DNA of 64,000 nucleotides from G963676095 sp963676095 (GCA_963676095.1 OY781040.1:868001-932000), one strand, 5' to 3'; positions 44,201-53,668 are shown, numbered from the stretch's first letter. The notes: generated from the letters alone by a model not told the origin. Translations and numbers: made by a program.

Positions 44201-44305
44201 CTCATAATTGAGCGATTTCATACTCATATATCCAAGAAAAGTAAGTACCGTAAAAATGACAACCACTAAAGTGGGGCGTTTTACTGAAAGTTCGGATAAA
44301 TTCAT
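41201..44305 (-). CDS. RND efflux permease (HAE1/AcrB-like)
   Basis: 1034 residues, full length. N-terminal TM1 is followed by a large periplasmic region (VYPGASPSEVENTVSKPVEGAV). The proton-relay pair DD is at 401-402 in LVIGTLVDDAIVVLENIYRHLE. A second TM bundle begins near 525, and the final helices contain LGIIMLVGLVTKNAILVVDF. It exports amphiphilic compounds using proton motive force. Its start overlaps the stop of the adaptor gene by 4 bp. It is the last gene of a tolC-adaptor-RND operon. Confidence 0.94.
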   Translation of the reverse strand: MNLSELSVKRPTLVVVIFTVLTFLGYMSMKSLNYELIPKFSSPYFSVVTVYPGASPSEVENTVSKPVEGAVSGLPNVETVRSISQEGVSMVIVEMKQNTDVDNVMNEAVRKIKGVQGDFPATVHEPSVSQISVDDRPVVSIGVNANMSASDLYDELNYHIIPEFARIDGVGEVNIIGGTEREIQVNIHQDKIDNYHLSMLQVLQAIQMSNLEFPAGKITTDKSQTSLRMAAKFKKTDDIRNLAVARLSDGSSVKLKDIAEVLDTQKDITTIFRVNGEQSVGIEIKKQDEANTVEVCRQVKEEITKLEQQYAPQGMRFSVPEDSSLFIMDAVHSVTFDLFMAIFLVTVIMVLFLHSIRNAVIVMVAVPLSLISSFIGMNLFGYSLNLMTLLALSLVIGTLVDDAIVVLENIYRHLEMGKTRWQATLDGIKEIGLSVASITLVLVVVFFPVALSESIISDVISPFAIVIVISVILSLLVAFTVVPLMTSRFSKLEKLNRKSLWGGFILRFESGIDGFALFIQGILVWSLRHKFVTLFIATVLFIGSLGLPGGGFIGSEFLNSGDMGECILDIEYPKDYTVRQNNLMTREIEKIISKKPEVVNVYTSVGSSTGLLSIQGGNYKSEVNIKLVDKSERDVSADHFVKKLERELNAKFPGVKVRSAIVSMIGGEDNAPIEVVFRGTNTDTLYAFAEKMKTEIAKIPGTNNVKLSNEGGNPEIAVKIDKDRMALLGLSLEMVGATIQTAFSGNTDSKFQVGDYEYDINVRLDAFNRRSISDVENLTFLNDFALPVKLKQFADITAGTGPSKLERYGRISSISLESQALGRASGDIGADLQKLLDQTRFPSGINYVLESDLKYQGDTFGSLGTALVISIFLVYLIMVALYESYLHPFVILFSIPLSIIGALLALALARQNLSIFSLLGIIMLVGLVTKNAILVVDFTNTLRKEGNSVLKSLITAVRLRLRPILMTAISTVVGMLPIALSHGSGSEWKSGLGWVLIGGMTSSMLLTLIIVPVVYFIAEAVKHWIGSRLSHKKS

Positions 44306-45381
44306 TGTTCGTTCGTTTTTTGATGAATAACATGAACTTTTGTGCTATCCTCCAGATTAATTTGCCCTGTGGTGATCACTTTTTCTCCTGATTGTAACCC
44401 TGAGGTAACGGACACGAAATCATTTCCCTGTAATCTGGCAGTAACTGTACGACGCATCACCCGGTCTCCTTTTAATACGAAAATGGTGGCCTGTTCCAGG
44501 CTTCCGTCAATACATTTTCTGGGAATAACCAACTGCGGTTTCTCAACCGGATAAATTAAAGTCGATTTTCCGGTCATTCCTGAGCGAAGCAGCCCTTCCA
44601 TGTTAGGGACCTCAATTTCCAGGATATATCTTCCCGAAAGATCAGCAATAATCCCGATTGTCTTGATCTTTCCCGTAAATGACTGTCCGGGTAAAGCATC
44701 TGCCGTAAGCATTACTTCAGCTCCGGCAACAAGGCCGGGAAGATCGGAACCGGCAAGCGTGGCCCGGAAAATCATTTGCTTTTGATCGGAAATGGTAAAG
44801 GCATGCATTCCCCGAGTAAGATAAGTGCCCTTTTCAACCAGCCGTTTACTTATTCTCCCGGGAACCGGAGACTTCAAAGTGGTATTGTTAAGTTGTTCCT
44901 GAATGTCTGTATAATTCGCCCGGGCTTCCTGATAGCTAAGGGCAGCTGATTCAACCTGTTGTTGCGTAGTGGCATCCCCCCGGATAAGATTTTTAGTCCG
45001 CTCAAAATCTTTTTCAGTTTTTGACTGCCTTTCCTTTGCTTCCAGGAAACGGCTTTCCAGAACATCTTTCTCCACCGTTGCCAGTGGTTGACCTGCGGTT
45101 ACCGCATCCCCTGTTTCACCGTTTAACTGAAGAATCCTCCCTTCGGTTTCCGAACGGACTTCCACATCGCTGTTCGAATAAAAAAGTCCGCTTTCGACAA
45201 TTTTTTTCGGGACATCCCGGTATTCTGCCGTAAACACTTCCACCGGGACAACCGGGCTGAATTCGACCATTGCCTTTAATTCCCGGTCTATCTTTTTCTT
45301 ATTCCTGATCAACACAGCAACAATCAGAAATAAAAGAGCTATTGCAATGATAATTCCTGTTACTTTCTTTGTTGTTTTCAT
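44302..45381 (-). CDS. RND efflux periplasmic adaptor (MFP)
   Basis: About 359 residues from ATG 45381. The frame extends 20 codons upstream, but MKTTKKVTGIIIAIALLFLIVAV is a normal signal anchor. Barrel-sandwich halves are seen (VEVFTAEYRDVPKK, GRILQLNGETGDAV-TAGQPLATVE and LKSPVPGRISKRLVEKGTYL), with a helical hairpin between them (ESRFLEAKERQSKTEKDFERTKNL). It links the RND pump to the TolC channel. The 3' end overlaps the RND gene (ATGA), indicating coupling. Confidence 0.93.
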   Translation of the reverse strand: MKTTKKVTGIIIAIALLFLIVAVLIRNKKKIDRELKAMVEFSPVVPVEVFTAEYRDVPKKIVESGLFYSNSDVEVRSETEGRILQLNGETGDAVTAGQPLATVEKDVLESRFLEAKERQSKTEKDFERTKNLIRGDATTQQQVESAALSYQEARANYTDIQEQLNNTTLKSPVPGRISKRLVEKGTYLTRGMHAFTISDQKQMIFRATLAGSDLPGLVAGAEVMLTADALPGQSFTGKIKTIGIIADLSGRYILEIEVPNMEGLLRSGMTGKSTLIYPVEKPQLVIPRKCIDGSLEQATIFVLKGDRVMRRTVTARLQGNDFVSVTSGLQSGEKVITTGQINLEDSTKVHVIHQKTNEQ

Positions 45382-45463
45382 CTTTCTGTGAATGGTTAAT
45401 TGTTCCGCTGATTCCTGGTAAAAGAATCTTAATCCCTGCATTTTATCAAACTACGATAAGAAA

Positions 45464-46786
45464 CTATTTCAGCAGTTCCCCGCTCGATTTGGTCATATCC
45501 AATTCCGCGTTTTTTAGTTGGAGCAGAGCGTTATCGTATGATAGCCGGGCTTCAGCTAAACTGTTCTGCGTCCGCAGCAGATCGGACAGAGAGGTTGTTT
45601 GCTGCTCGTATCCCAACAACGCCACATGGTAATTTTCTTCTGCAATCCGGATATTTTCTTTCTGCCGGATCACTGCGGTATAGTTATTTTTAAATTGAAG
45701 ACTGGCATCAAGAAACTCCTTATTGAAATAATTGAGCATATAATTCCGGGTGTTCTGCAGTTGTTCCAGCCCGAGCTTTTGCTGACGGATTTTTTCCCGC
45801 TTTTCAAATCCGTCGAAAACAGGGATAGAAAGGCTTAGACCGACATAACCAACATTGAAAAAGCGTTCATTCCCGTCAAAAAAATTAAACTCATCCTGTT
45901 GTCCCTCGTAATAGTACTGAGCTACGCCTGACAGAACAGGCAGGTATTCCTGCTTATTCATTTTTCCCGATTGCATCGACTGTTCAATCTGAGCATCCAG
46001 GTTTTTGATTTCAGTACGTTCCTTCCATGCCTGTATATTTTCATCGTCCGGTTCAGGCGTTAGCGTAAGCGAATCCGTCAGCTCAACTGCAGAACCAAAC
46101 TCAATACCGGTCAGGTATTTAAGCAGGCTTATTTGCTGCTCATACAATAGGTTCAGGTTGTCGATTTCCGTTTTCAGGTTGTTTTGGTCGACAAGTACCT
46201 GATCATGATCGACCTTGCGGATAATCCCGTTTTGTTGCTGCAGCTCTGTGATCCGTAGTAATTGTTCCATATTTTTCATTGTAACGGAGAGGTGTTCCGT
46301 TTGCTGGCAGGTTGCCTGGCACAAGTAGTAAACCTGAGAAATCCGGTAAGCCAGATCTTCCATTTTCTGCTGTAAATTAAGCTGCTCGATCTCTGTTTGC
46401 CGGCGGGCGATTTTCAGCGATGTAAAATAGCTTTGGTTATACAGCACCTGCGTTGCCCTGAATCCTGATATCCAGTCGTATTTGGTACCATATTCGACCG
46501 ACACTTTTCCTTCCTGTCCGAATATTTCGCCGGATATACTGAACTTCGGAATGCCATAGTAGTAATAAAAATCGCTAAAGGCTTCGACCTGCGGGTAAAG
46601 TTTGCTTTGTTGTCCGGTTAACTGGCTTTGAGACTTTTGTTTCTCAAGCCCGGTATTCCGGACCTCTACATTGTTTTCCAGTCCTCTCTGCACGGCCTGC
46701 TTCAGGGATAAGGGAATACCCTGCCCGATGGCTGCGGGCAGGGATAACATCCATAAGAACGCCGTTGTTCTAAACTTCTGTTTCAT
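45464..46786 (-). CDS. TolC-family outer-membrane channel
   Basis: 440 residues. Signal peptide (MKQKFRTTAFLWMLSLPAAIGQG). Two repeats of long alpha-helical hairpins rich in Gln and Glu are visible: LKQAVQRGLENNVEVRNTGLEKQKSQ near the start and SLADLLRTQNSLAEARLSYDNALLQLKNAEL-like near the end. It forms the exit duct of the efflux system. First gene of the operon; the adaptor begins 82 bp later. Two operator-like palindromes lie upstream at 46908 and 47027. Confidence 0.93.
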   Translation of the reverse strand: MKQKFRTTAFLWMLSLPAAIGQGIPLSLKQAVQRGLENNVEVRNTGLEKQKSQSQLTGQQSKLYPQVEAFSDFYYYYGIPKFSISGEIFGQEGKVSVEYGTKYDWISGFRATQVLYNQSYFTSLKIARRQTEIEQLNLQQKMEDLAYRISQVYYLCQATCQQTEHLSVTMKNMEQLLRITELQQQNGIIRKVDHDQVLVDQNNLKTEIDNLNLLYEQQISLLKYLTGIEFGSAVELTDSLTLTPEPDDENIQAWKERTEIKNLDAQIEQSMQSGKMNKQEYLPVLSGVAQYYYEGQQDEFNFFDGNERFFNVGYVGLSLSIPVFDGFEKREKIRQQKLGLEQLQNTRNYMLNYFNKEFLDASLQFKNNYTAVIRQKENIRIAEENYHVALLGYEQQTTSLSDLLRTQNSLAEARLSYDNALLQLKNAELDMTKSSGELLK

Positions 46787-46907
46787 CTGTTTTCTGCTTT
46801 TTATCTGTTATATTTTGCACCCGGAGTGCCCATTCTTCTGAACAGTTCCGGCAAGAGCGAACAACATCAGAAATTCACAATTCCGATGACTGTTCCTTTT
46901 AATTCAA

Positions 46908-46925
46908 AGACCGAACGGTTGGTTT
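46908..46925. promoter_or_regulatory. TetR-type operator, site 3
   Basis: The reverse complement, AAACCAACCGTTCGGTCT, differs from site 2 at two of 18 positions. It lies 120 bp upstream of tolC. Confidence 0.55.
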
Positions 46926-47026
46926 GTTTTAAATCAAAAAAAATAAACATCCGGCAGGTGTCTGTTTCCAATTTTTCTCTTTCCCGTTTTGCTTCGTCTT
47001 CTACCAGGCAGACGTATACTTAAAAA

Positions 47027-47044
47027 AAACCGAACGTTCAGTTT
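47027..47044. promoter_or_regulatory. TetR-type operator, site 1
   Basis: AAACCGAACGTTCAGTTT is a near-perfect palindrome between the tetR stop and the tolC start. It shares the AAACCGAmCGTT half with site 2. Confidence 0.65.
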
Positions 47045-47061
47045 GCATTCTATTAAAAAAA

Positions 47062-47664
47062 TTAAACTTTGATCTGCCGGTAAAAACCATCCCACAGTTG
47101 CAACATTTCATGTTTCAGCTGCCGGATACGTCCTTCCATGATCAAGTGTAGCCCGAGCCCATCGCTGGTGTAAACAAACATCCGGGCAATTTGCTCATTG
47201 GTCATAACTGATTTTATTTCACCGCTTTCCCGCCCACGATTTACTGCGTCGGCCCAGGCTGTCAATTCGAGAACATGATGTTCCTTTATCTGTTCTTTAA
47301 AGCCGGGAAACAGGTTCATTGCGTCAAACACCAGCGTGAAATAGTTGATGTCATCTTCATCGTTCGTATCGTCCAGTATTTCTTTTAACTTCATAAACTC
47401 ACCGATTACATGACCAATATAGTCGTGATAGAACTCATAAAATGACTTTTGGCTGAATTGGCCGAACGGAACAGCCATCATTCTGAAATAATAGGTATTG
47501 AGAATCTCAGTAAAGAGTTCTTCCTTACTTGAAAAATAATGATAAAATGCACCTTTGGACAGACCTGTTTTTTCAACAATCTCCTTCATGGTCACTGCCT
47601 TAAAGCTCTTCTGCAGGAAAAGGATAAAGGCTACTTTGAGAATATGTTCCCTGGAATTATTCAT
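47062..47664 (-). CDS. TetR-family regulator of the efflux operon
   Basis: 200 residues. The N-terminal DNA-binding domain is ILKVAFILFLQKSFKAVTMKEIVEKTGLSKGAFYHYFSSKEELF-like, with the recognition helix in TGLSKGAFYHYF. The C-terminal ligand-binding helices are less conserved. It is encoded just upstream of tolC on the same strand. A matching 18-bp palindrome lies before its own start (47665) and others before tolC, so it probably represses both itself and the pump genes until an exported compound binds. Confidence 0.9.
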   Translation of the reverse strand: MNNSREHILKVAFILFLQKSFKAVTMKEIVEKTGLSKGAFYHYFSSKEELFTEILNTYYFRMMAVPFGQFSQKSFYEFYHDYIGHVIGEFMKLKEILDDTNDEDDINYFTLVFDAMNLFPGFKEQIKEHHVLELTAWADAVNRGRESGEIKSVMTNEQIARMFVYTSDGLGLHLIMEGRIRQLKHEMLQLWDGFYRQIKV

Positions 47665-47682
47665 AAACCGACCGTTTGGTCT
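47665..47682. promoter_or_regulatory. TetR-type operator, site 2 (autoregulation)
   Basis: AAACCGACCGTTTGGTCT starts at the base after the tetR start codon complement, so it covers the region just upstream of the ATG. Confidence 0.65.
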
Positions 47683-48119
47683 ACAAATATATAAAATATT
47701 TCATTTATCCTGATAATCTAAAAAAAACATTGTTCCGAAATAAAGTCTGGCTTAGATAAATTTCAGGGTCGAATCTTTCAAAAAATCACATAATATGCAT
47801 AAAATCAGAATTATACAATAAAATCTATTCTTACAGGTATCACATGCAGGATAAAATTCAAAGGCTACAATACCTGAAATTTCAATATCCAATCCGGTGG
47901 AATTCCGACTTTAAATAGCCAACTTTGGGAGAGAATCTCTATCGTGTTTTTTTTTAGCTTTGATGATGTGAAAAAAGAAGATTTCATATTACCGGATGAA
48001 ACGAGCATGTTTGTGCCAAATGCCAAATGAGAATAAATAAATTTTACGTGCGAGTTCCATCCTGTTGGCCGTTATATAAAAAGGTATGACATAAGTACGA
48101 AAATTGTAGTCAATATCTT
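47683..48119. other. Divergent intergenic region before the ECF sigma gene
   Basis: AT-rich. Contains a perfect TAnnTTTG box, TAGCTTTG, at 47955-47962 on the plus strand, which would give a 150-nt leader for the sigma-factor gene. No gene or strong hairpin seen. Confidence 0.45.
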
Positions 48120-48740
48120 ATGAAAAATTGTACTGATGAAAATTTATGGAATAATTTTCTTGCCGGGGACGAAAATGCTTTTAAAAGGATATACGAACAG
48201 TCTATATCTGAATTGTTTACCTACGGAAATAGATTTTCCTCCGATCAGGAATTAGTCAAGGATTGTATCCAGGATTTATTCATTAATCTGCACCGGACCC
48301 GGTCGCAAATTGGCAAAACCAATAAAATCCTGCCCTATCTGATGGTCTCATTGAAAAGAATAATTATTAAAAAATTAAAGGAGCAGAACTTAGGCAGGCG
48401 GGTGGATTTTGAGAATTTACCATTTCGGTTTTTATTGGAAGAAGAGGAGGAAATCATCAGGGATGAAAATGAAGGTGATGCTTTACAAAAAGCGATGGAC
48501 CAATTAACTCCAAGGCAACGTGAAGCGATCTACCTGAAATATGTTTTGGAACTTGACTATGATCAACTGGGCAGGGTTTTGAACCTCAATTATCAAACAT
48601 CCAGAAATCTTATTTACAGAGGATTACAGAGATTAAGAGATAGTTTAAACGGAAAATCGATTTTGCTCCTTACGGTATTTCTTAAATTATCTTCACGGTG
48701 TTGTGTAAAAAACAGATTTTTAAATCAGTTTCCCGAATAA
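48120..48740 (+). CDS. ECF-type RNA polymerase sigma factor
   Basis: 206 residues. Region 2 is seen as FLAGDENAFKRIYEQSISELF and ELVKDCIQDLFINLHRTR. Region 4 is LTPRQREAIYLKYVLELDYDQLGRVLNLNYQTSRNLIYRGLQRLRDSL. It is the Bacteroidota type usually paired with a FecR anti-sigma, which here follows after 135 bp. It should direct transcription of the downstream SusC/SusD genes when released from FecR. The C-terminal tail of about 30 residues beyond region 4 is hydrophobic and basic. Confidence 0.92.
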   Translation: MKNCTDENLWNNFLAGDENAFKRIYEQSISELFTYGNRFSSDQELVKDCIQDLFINLHRTRSQIGKTNKILPYLMVSLKRIIIKKLKEQNLGRRVDFENLPFRFLLEEEEEIIRDENEGDALQKAMDQLTPRQREAIYLKYVLELDYDQLGRVLNLNYQTSRNLIYRGLQRLRDSLNGKSILLLTVFLKLSSRCCVKNRFLNQFPE

Positions 48741-48875
48741 GCCCCGGATTTATGACGACATACCGAATTGACATTTAACACAATATCGATTATCCTTTAA
48801 TTTAAAAAAAAATCAGGTTTCGATGGTTACAAAACTTTAGAATTCTTCTTTAAGGAATAAACATTCAATTGTTTT

Positions 48876-50063
48876 ATGAACCCAAAATTGAACGAAGAAT
48901 TCCAGAAGTTGTTATCAGATCAAAATTTTATCGACTGGGTTAACAATCCCACGCCTGCTTTGAATGCATACTGGAAAGCTTTTATGGAGATGAACCCGTC
49001 TTTTCAGAACGAATTCAATTATGCAAAATATATTATCAAGCGGTTGCATATTAAAAACAGGAAAATTAATGATGCTGTCCGTGACGAAATATGGCGCCGT
49101 GTACAGTCGGAGCTTTGGCCATCTTCTAAAAAAGTTCGATTAGCCCGTCAATGGAAAATTGCTGCTTCAGTAATTATATTGATTTGTACGGGAGGATCAT
49201 TATTAATTTTAGACCATCAGAAGTCATCCATTGATTATCATTCGATTGCCAGGGTAGAACCAACCGGAGGAGAAGTAAAACTGATTTTATCTGATCATAC
49301 GGAAAAAGTAATCGACTCCAGGGAACCCTCCTTCGATTACAGCAGACATGGAAAAGTTGTTATTGATTCAACAACAGTGGTACATGAGGCCCAAAAAACG
49401 GACAAGAAAAATGAAGAGACCTTGAACCAGATCGTCGTTCCCAAAGGCCGGCGTTCAAGCCTGATCCTTTCTGACGGGACAAAAGTTTTCCTGAATTCCG
49501 GAAGCCGCATTATTTATCCGGTCACTTTTAATAAAAAGAAACGCGAAGTTTATGTTGAAGGGGAAGCATTTTTTTATGTTTACCATAATTCAAGCTGCCC
49601 GTTTTATGTGGCTACAGATCATCTTACAGTACGCGTCCTTGGGACGCAGTTCAATATCAAATCTTACGCAGATGAAGCTTATACCAGTGTGGTACTGGTA
49701 AAAGGCAGTGTCCAGGCAGTTGCTAAAACAGGAAATGTTCTAATGAAAGAAAACGAGTTGTTAACCGTGTCTAACGAAACAGGGAAAACAAAACTTGAAG
49801 AGGCCAACGTCATTGAATATATTTCATGGAAAGATGGCTGGATGTATTGCAACAATGAAAGTATTGGCAGTATAGCGACAAAACTGTCAAGGTACTATGA
49901 TGTTAACATTCAGTTAAAAGACAAAAAAGTCGGTGAAATGACGATGACAGGAAAACTTGACCTCAAATCGGAATGTACAAGCGTATTGGATGTAATCAGC
50001 TTTACTGCACCTGTCGAATATAACATTTCGGGTAACGAAATTATAATATCAACCAAACAATAA
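48876..50063 (+). CDS. FecR-family anti-sigma factor
   Basis: 395 residues. A cytoplasmic N-terminal part binds sigma; a TM helix lies at about 98-115 (WKIAASVIILICTGGSLLI). The FecR domain is at about 185-285 (VVPKGRRSSLILSDGTKVFLNSGS, YPVTFNKKKREVYVEGEAFF, FYVATDHLTVRVLGTQFNIKSY). The terminal DUF4974-type domain is SIATKLSRYYDVNIQLKDKKV. It senses the state of the first SusC through the periplasm and controls the ECF factor. A terminator-like hairpin separates it from susC. Confidence 0.93.
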   Translation: MNPKLNEEFQKLLSDQNFIDWVNNPTPALNAYWKAFMEMNPSFQNEFNYAKYIIKRLHIKNRKINDAVRDEIWRRVQSELWPSSKKVRLARQWKIAASVIILICTGGSLLILDHQKSSIDYHSIARVEPTGGEVKLILSDHTEKVIDSREPSFDYSRHGKVVIDSTTVVHEAQKTDKKNEETLNQIVVPKGRRSSLILSDGTKVFLNSGSRIIYPVTFNKKKREVYVEGEAFFYVYHNSSCPFYVATDHLTVRVLGTQFNIKSYADEAYTSVVLVKGSVQAVAKTGNVLMKENELLTVSNETGKTKLEEANVIEYISWKDGWMYCNNESIGSIATKLSRYYDVNIQLKDKKVGEMTMTGKLDLKSECTSVLDVISFTAPVEYNISGNEIIISTKQ

Positions 50064-50116
50064 AACAAAAAAGCCTATGGAAAATTTAACGTTATTTTCT
50101 TGCGATAAATAAAAAA

Positions 50117-50151
50117 AGACAGGCTATACCGGCAATATAACCTGTCTGAGT
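50117..50151 (+). terminator. Hairpin between fecR and the first susC gene
   Basis: AGACAGGCTATA and TATAACCTGTCT pair with one mismatch over 7 nt, then GAGTTTT follows. It probably lets the sigma/anti-sigma genes and the SusC operon be transcribed separately. Confidence 0.55.
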
Positions 50152-50204
50152 TTTAATCGCATTTTTTAATGTAGATAGTGCAAAATAAAACCTAAAACAA
50201 AAGT

Positions 50205-53200
50205 ATGAAAAAAAACATGTTTCGGGTTCCCATAAACGGGAACGTGAAAAGATTATTACTTACAATGAAGTTAACTTTATTAATTCTTTTGCTATCAGCA
50301 GCCTCTTTATGGGCCAATAGCGGGTATTCTCAAAATACCATGCTGTCGATAAAAATGAAGAATTGTACATTGAAAGAACTAATCGAACAAATCGAAAATC
50401 AGAGCGAATTCATTTTTGTTTACTACAATGGAGTTGTCGATCTTGACAGAAGGATTACAGTAAACATGACCAATCAAACTGTTGACAAGATTCTTGACAG
50501 CGTCTTTAAATCAACGGATAATACTTATAAAGTTTACGGTCGCCAAATAACCATCGGGAGAAAAGACCTTCCGGATAATAAAATCATCCCTGATTTGGAA
50601 AACACCGAGATCCAACAATACAAAAAACTTACGGGAAAAGTTATCGATCAGAACGGCAAGCCAATACCCGGGGTAACGATTGTTGTTAAAGGCATGACAA
50701 TCGGAACGGTTACGGATTCTGATGGAAATTTTAACCTCCAGGTTCCGGAAGGTTCCAGTGCCCTTATTTTTTCTTTTGTCGGATATGACAGACAGGAAAT
50801 ACAAATAGGCACCAAAACCCAGTTCCGTATTACACTGAAGGAATTGACTGTTGGAATGGATGAGGTCGTTATTGTTGGTTACGGCCAGCAAAAAAAGGAG
50901 AGTATTGTCGGGGCAATAACACAGACCTCGGGCGAAGTGTTAAAACGCTCTTCCGGAATATCCGATGTTGGCCAGGCTCTTACAGGAAATCTTCCGGGAG
51001 TTATAACAATATCTAGTTCGGGGATGCCCGGCGAGGAAGACCCGCAGATACTCATCCGTTCGGCAAGTTCGTGGAACAGCAGCGAACCGCTTATTCTGGT
51101 CGACGGTGTTGAACGCCCTTTAAGTGCCGTTGATATAGGCTCTGTCGAATCTGTCTCGGTTTTGAAAGATGCATCGGCAACGGCTGTTTTCGGGGTACAG
51201 GGTGCAAACGGGGTAATCCTTATCACAACAAAACGAGGACGCGGAGGAGCCGCCAGAATCGATGTAGCAGCAAGTGCAACCATGAAAGTACCTTCTAAAC
51301 TGCCAAACAAGCTAGATTCTTACGATGCACTTATGGCACGTAATGTTGCCATTGAAAACGAGTTAAACATATCTCCCGAATCTTGGGAGTATATTACCCC
51401 ACAGGCTATCATCGAAAAATATCGTTATCCGGCCAATGAGGAGGAAGCGGAACGCTACCCTAACGTTGACTGGCAGGATGTTTTATTCAAGAACTTTGTT
51501 ATGTCGTACAATGCAAGTATCAATGTATCGGGGGGGAGCAGGTTTGTAAAATACTTTACAGCTGTTGACTATGTACATGAAGGAGACCTTTTTGATATTA
51601 TTGATAATGGCCGCGGTTATCAGTCGGGATATGGTTATAACAGGCTTAACGTACGGAGTAACTTGGACTTTCAGCTAACAAAAACGACCACTTTCAAGGT
51701 TAACCTTGCCGGTTCTACCGGCGCCAAAAAGAGCCCGTGGAACCAAACATCTTCTTCCGAGTGGTCGGTAGCACAACAATGGGCAGGCGCTTACAACATT
51801 CCACCCGATGCTTTCCTTCCTGTTTATTCAGATGGTTCGTGGGGTTACTACCCAAATATCTCAAATGTGACGAACTCTGCTGCCAACTTATCTCTTGCAG
51901 GAGTTATGACAACTACCACAACATATATTAACACGGACTTTACCTTAGATCAAAAATTGGATTTTATTACCAAAGGATTGAGTTTAAAAGGAACCATTTC
52001 ATGGGACAATGTTTTTGTGGAATACAACCGGGGAGTAAACGACCTTTACAACGATGCACAATATAAATGGATTGATCCAAAAACGGGGACTGTTTATTAT
52101 AAAAGCGACTATGAAAACAATAACAAATTTGATTTCATGCAGAGCGTCCTTTGGACAGTATCGGGAGGTACTATGCAAAACTGGTCAACCCAACGTAATT
52201 TGGATTATCAGTTGCAACTGAACTGGGTGCGTCAGTTCAAAAAGCATAATGTCACTGCTATGGGATTGTTCAGCCGCAAAGAGAGGGCAACCGGGAATGT
52301 GATCCCATCCTATCGCGAAGACTGGGCTTTCCGTTCAACTTACGACTATGCATCCAAATACTTCTTGGAGTACAACGGCGCTTACAACGGTTCCGAAAAA
52401 TTTGCTAAAAAATACCGGTTCGGATTCTTCCAATCAGGCGCTGTCGGCTGGATGGTTTCTGAAGAAAACTTTATGAAATCGCTTAGTTTTTTGGATATGT
52501 TTAAACTGAGGGCGTCTTACGGTGAAATCGGAGACGACAGCGGCGACCGCTGGTTGTATATGACTCAGTGGGCTTATGGCAACGGCGATGCAGATACTTA
52601 TATGGACCTGAACCAGGGGGTTAGCCCTTATACCTGGTACACTGAAACGTCGGTGGGCAATCCTGATGTTCATTGGGAAAAGGTGAAAAAACTCAATATT
52701 GGTACCGACTATGCCCTCTTTGATGGTTTATTTGCAGGAAGCATTGAATTTTTCCGTGACCTTCGTAAAGACATCCTTGTCGACGGGGACGATCGTTCTG
52801 TTCCGTCCTACTATGGAACAACTGCGGCAACAGCAAACTTAGGACGGGTCCGGACACATGGATATGAACTACAGTTGCGCGTAAATAAACGATTAACCAA
52901 CTCTTTACGTTTATGGGGAGATTTTAGCATGACACACGCCGTAAACAAAATTCTTGAAAAAGACGACCCCGAATTATATGATGATTACCAAAAAGAAGCC
53001 GGGTACAGCATCGATCAGACCACAACGTATGTCGATGCAGGCTATTTAAACTCTTATGATGAGGTCTTTGGAAGCCCCGAACACGACAATAATGATAGTT
53101 ACAAGACGTGTGGCGATTACTATATTATTGACTTTAACGGTGACGGCGTTATTGATAGCGACGATGAAATCCCTTATGGCTATTCAAGTACCCCGCAGAA

Positions 53201-53657
53201 TACCTATAATGCCACGGTTGGTTTCCAGTGGAAAGGCTTTAGCGGTTTTGTTCAGTTTTACGGTGTTAACAATGTTACCCGCTATGTGGGGCTTACAAGT
53301 TTTGCAAGTAATTTGAATACTGTATATGATCAAGGTTCCTGGTGGTCGGTCGACAATCAAACGGCCGATGTAACAGTACCGCGATGGTTATCAACACCAA
53401 GTTATAACTCAGGCACCCAGTATTTGTACGATGGCTCGTATATTCGCCTGAAAAATGCCGAATTGGCATATACCCTTACCAATGGATGGATTAAGAGGGT
53501 TGGTGTCAGCAGCCTGAAAATTTATGTTAGCGGAAATAATATATGGGTATGGTCGAGAATGCCTGACGACCGTGAATCCAATTTTGCCGGAGCAAGTTCC
53601 CAGGGGGCCTATCCTACAATGAAACGATATAGTTTAGGTATCAGATTTACATTATAA
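50205..53657 (+). CDS. SusC-type TonB-dependent transporter with STN signalling domain
   Basis: 1150 residues. Signal region at about 1-43. STN domain at about 47-118 (LSIKMKNCTLKELIEQIENQSEFIFVYY). Carboxypeptidase-regulatory-like domain at about 143-215 (KLTGKVIDQNGKPIPGVTIVVKG). Plug with TonB-box-like stretch (EVVIVGYGQQKKESIVGAI) and DGVERPLSAVDIGSVESVSVLKDASATAVFGVQGANGV. The large barrel ends SLGIRFTL. It imports oligosaccharides across the outer membrane with SusD. The STN domain is the part that talks to FecR. Position suggests a xylan-locus XusA equivalent. Confidence 0.93.
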   Translation: MKKNMFRVPINGNVKRLLLTMKLTLLILLLSAASLWANSGYSQNTMLSIKMKNCTLKELIEQIENQSEFIFVYYNGVVDLDRRITVNMTNQTVDKILDSVFKSTDNTYKVYGRQITIGRKDLPDNKIIPDLENTEIQQYKKLTGKVIDQNGKPIPGVTIVVKGMTIGTVTDSDGNFNLQVPEGSSALIFSFVGYDRQEIQIGTKTQFRITLKELTVGMDEVVIVGYGQQKKESIVGAITQTSGEVLKRSSGISDVGQALTGNLPGVITISSSGMPGEEDPQILIRSASSWNSSEPLILVDGVERPLSAVDIGSVESVSVLKDASATAVFGVQGANGVILITTKRGRGGAARIDVAASATMKVPSKLPNKLDSYDALMARNVAIENELNISPESWEYITPQAIIEKYRYPANEEEAERYPNVDWQDVLFKNFVMSYNASINVSGGSRFVKYFTAVDYVHEGDLFDIIDNGRGYQSGYGYNRLNVRSNLDFQLTKTTTFKVNLAGSTGAKKSPWNQTSSSEWSVAQQWAGAYNIPPDAFLPVYSDGSWGYYPNISNVTNSAANLSLAGVMTTTTTYINTDFTLDQKLDFITKGLSLKGTISWDNVFVEYNRGVNDLYNDAQYKWIDPKTGTVYYKSDYENNNKFDFMQSVLWTVSGGTMQNWSTQRNLDYQLQLNWVRQFKKHNVTAMGLFSRKERATGNVIPSYREDWAFRSTYDYASKYFLEYNGAYNGSEKFAKKYRFGFFQSGAVGWMVSEENFMKSLSFLDMFKLRASYGEIGDDSGDRWLYMTQWAYGNGDADTYMDLNQGVSPYTWYTETSVGNPDVHWEKVKKLNIGTDYALFDGLFAGSIEFFRDLRKDILVDGDDRSVPSYYGTTAATANLGRVRTHGYELQLRVNKRLTNSLRLWGDFSMTHAVNKILEKDDPELYDDYQKEAGYSIDQTTTYVDAGYLNSYDEVFGSPEHDNNDSYKTCGDYYIIDFNGDGVIDSDDEIPYGYSSTPQNTYNATVGFQWKGFSGFVQFYGVNNVTRYVGLTSFASNLNTVYDQGSWWSVDNQTADVTVPRWLSTPSYNSGTQYLYDGSYIRLKNAELAYTLTNGWIKRVGVSSLKIYVSGNNIWVWSRMPDDRESNFAGASSQGAYPTMKRYSLGIRFTL

Positions 53658-53668
53658 ATTTAAAGATA

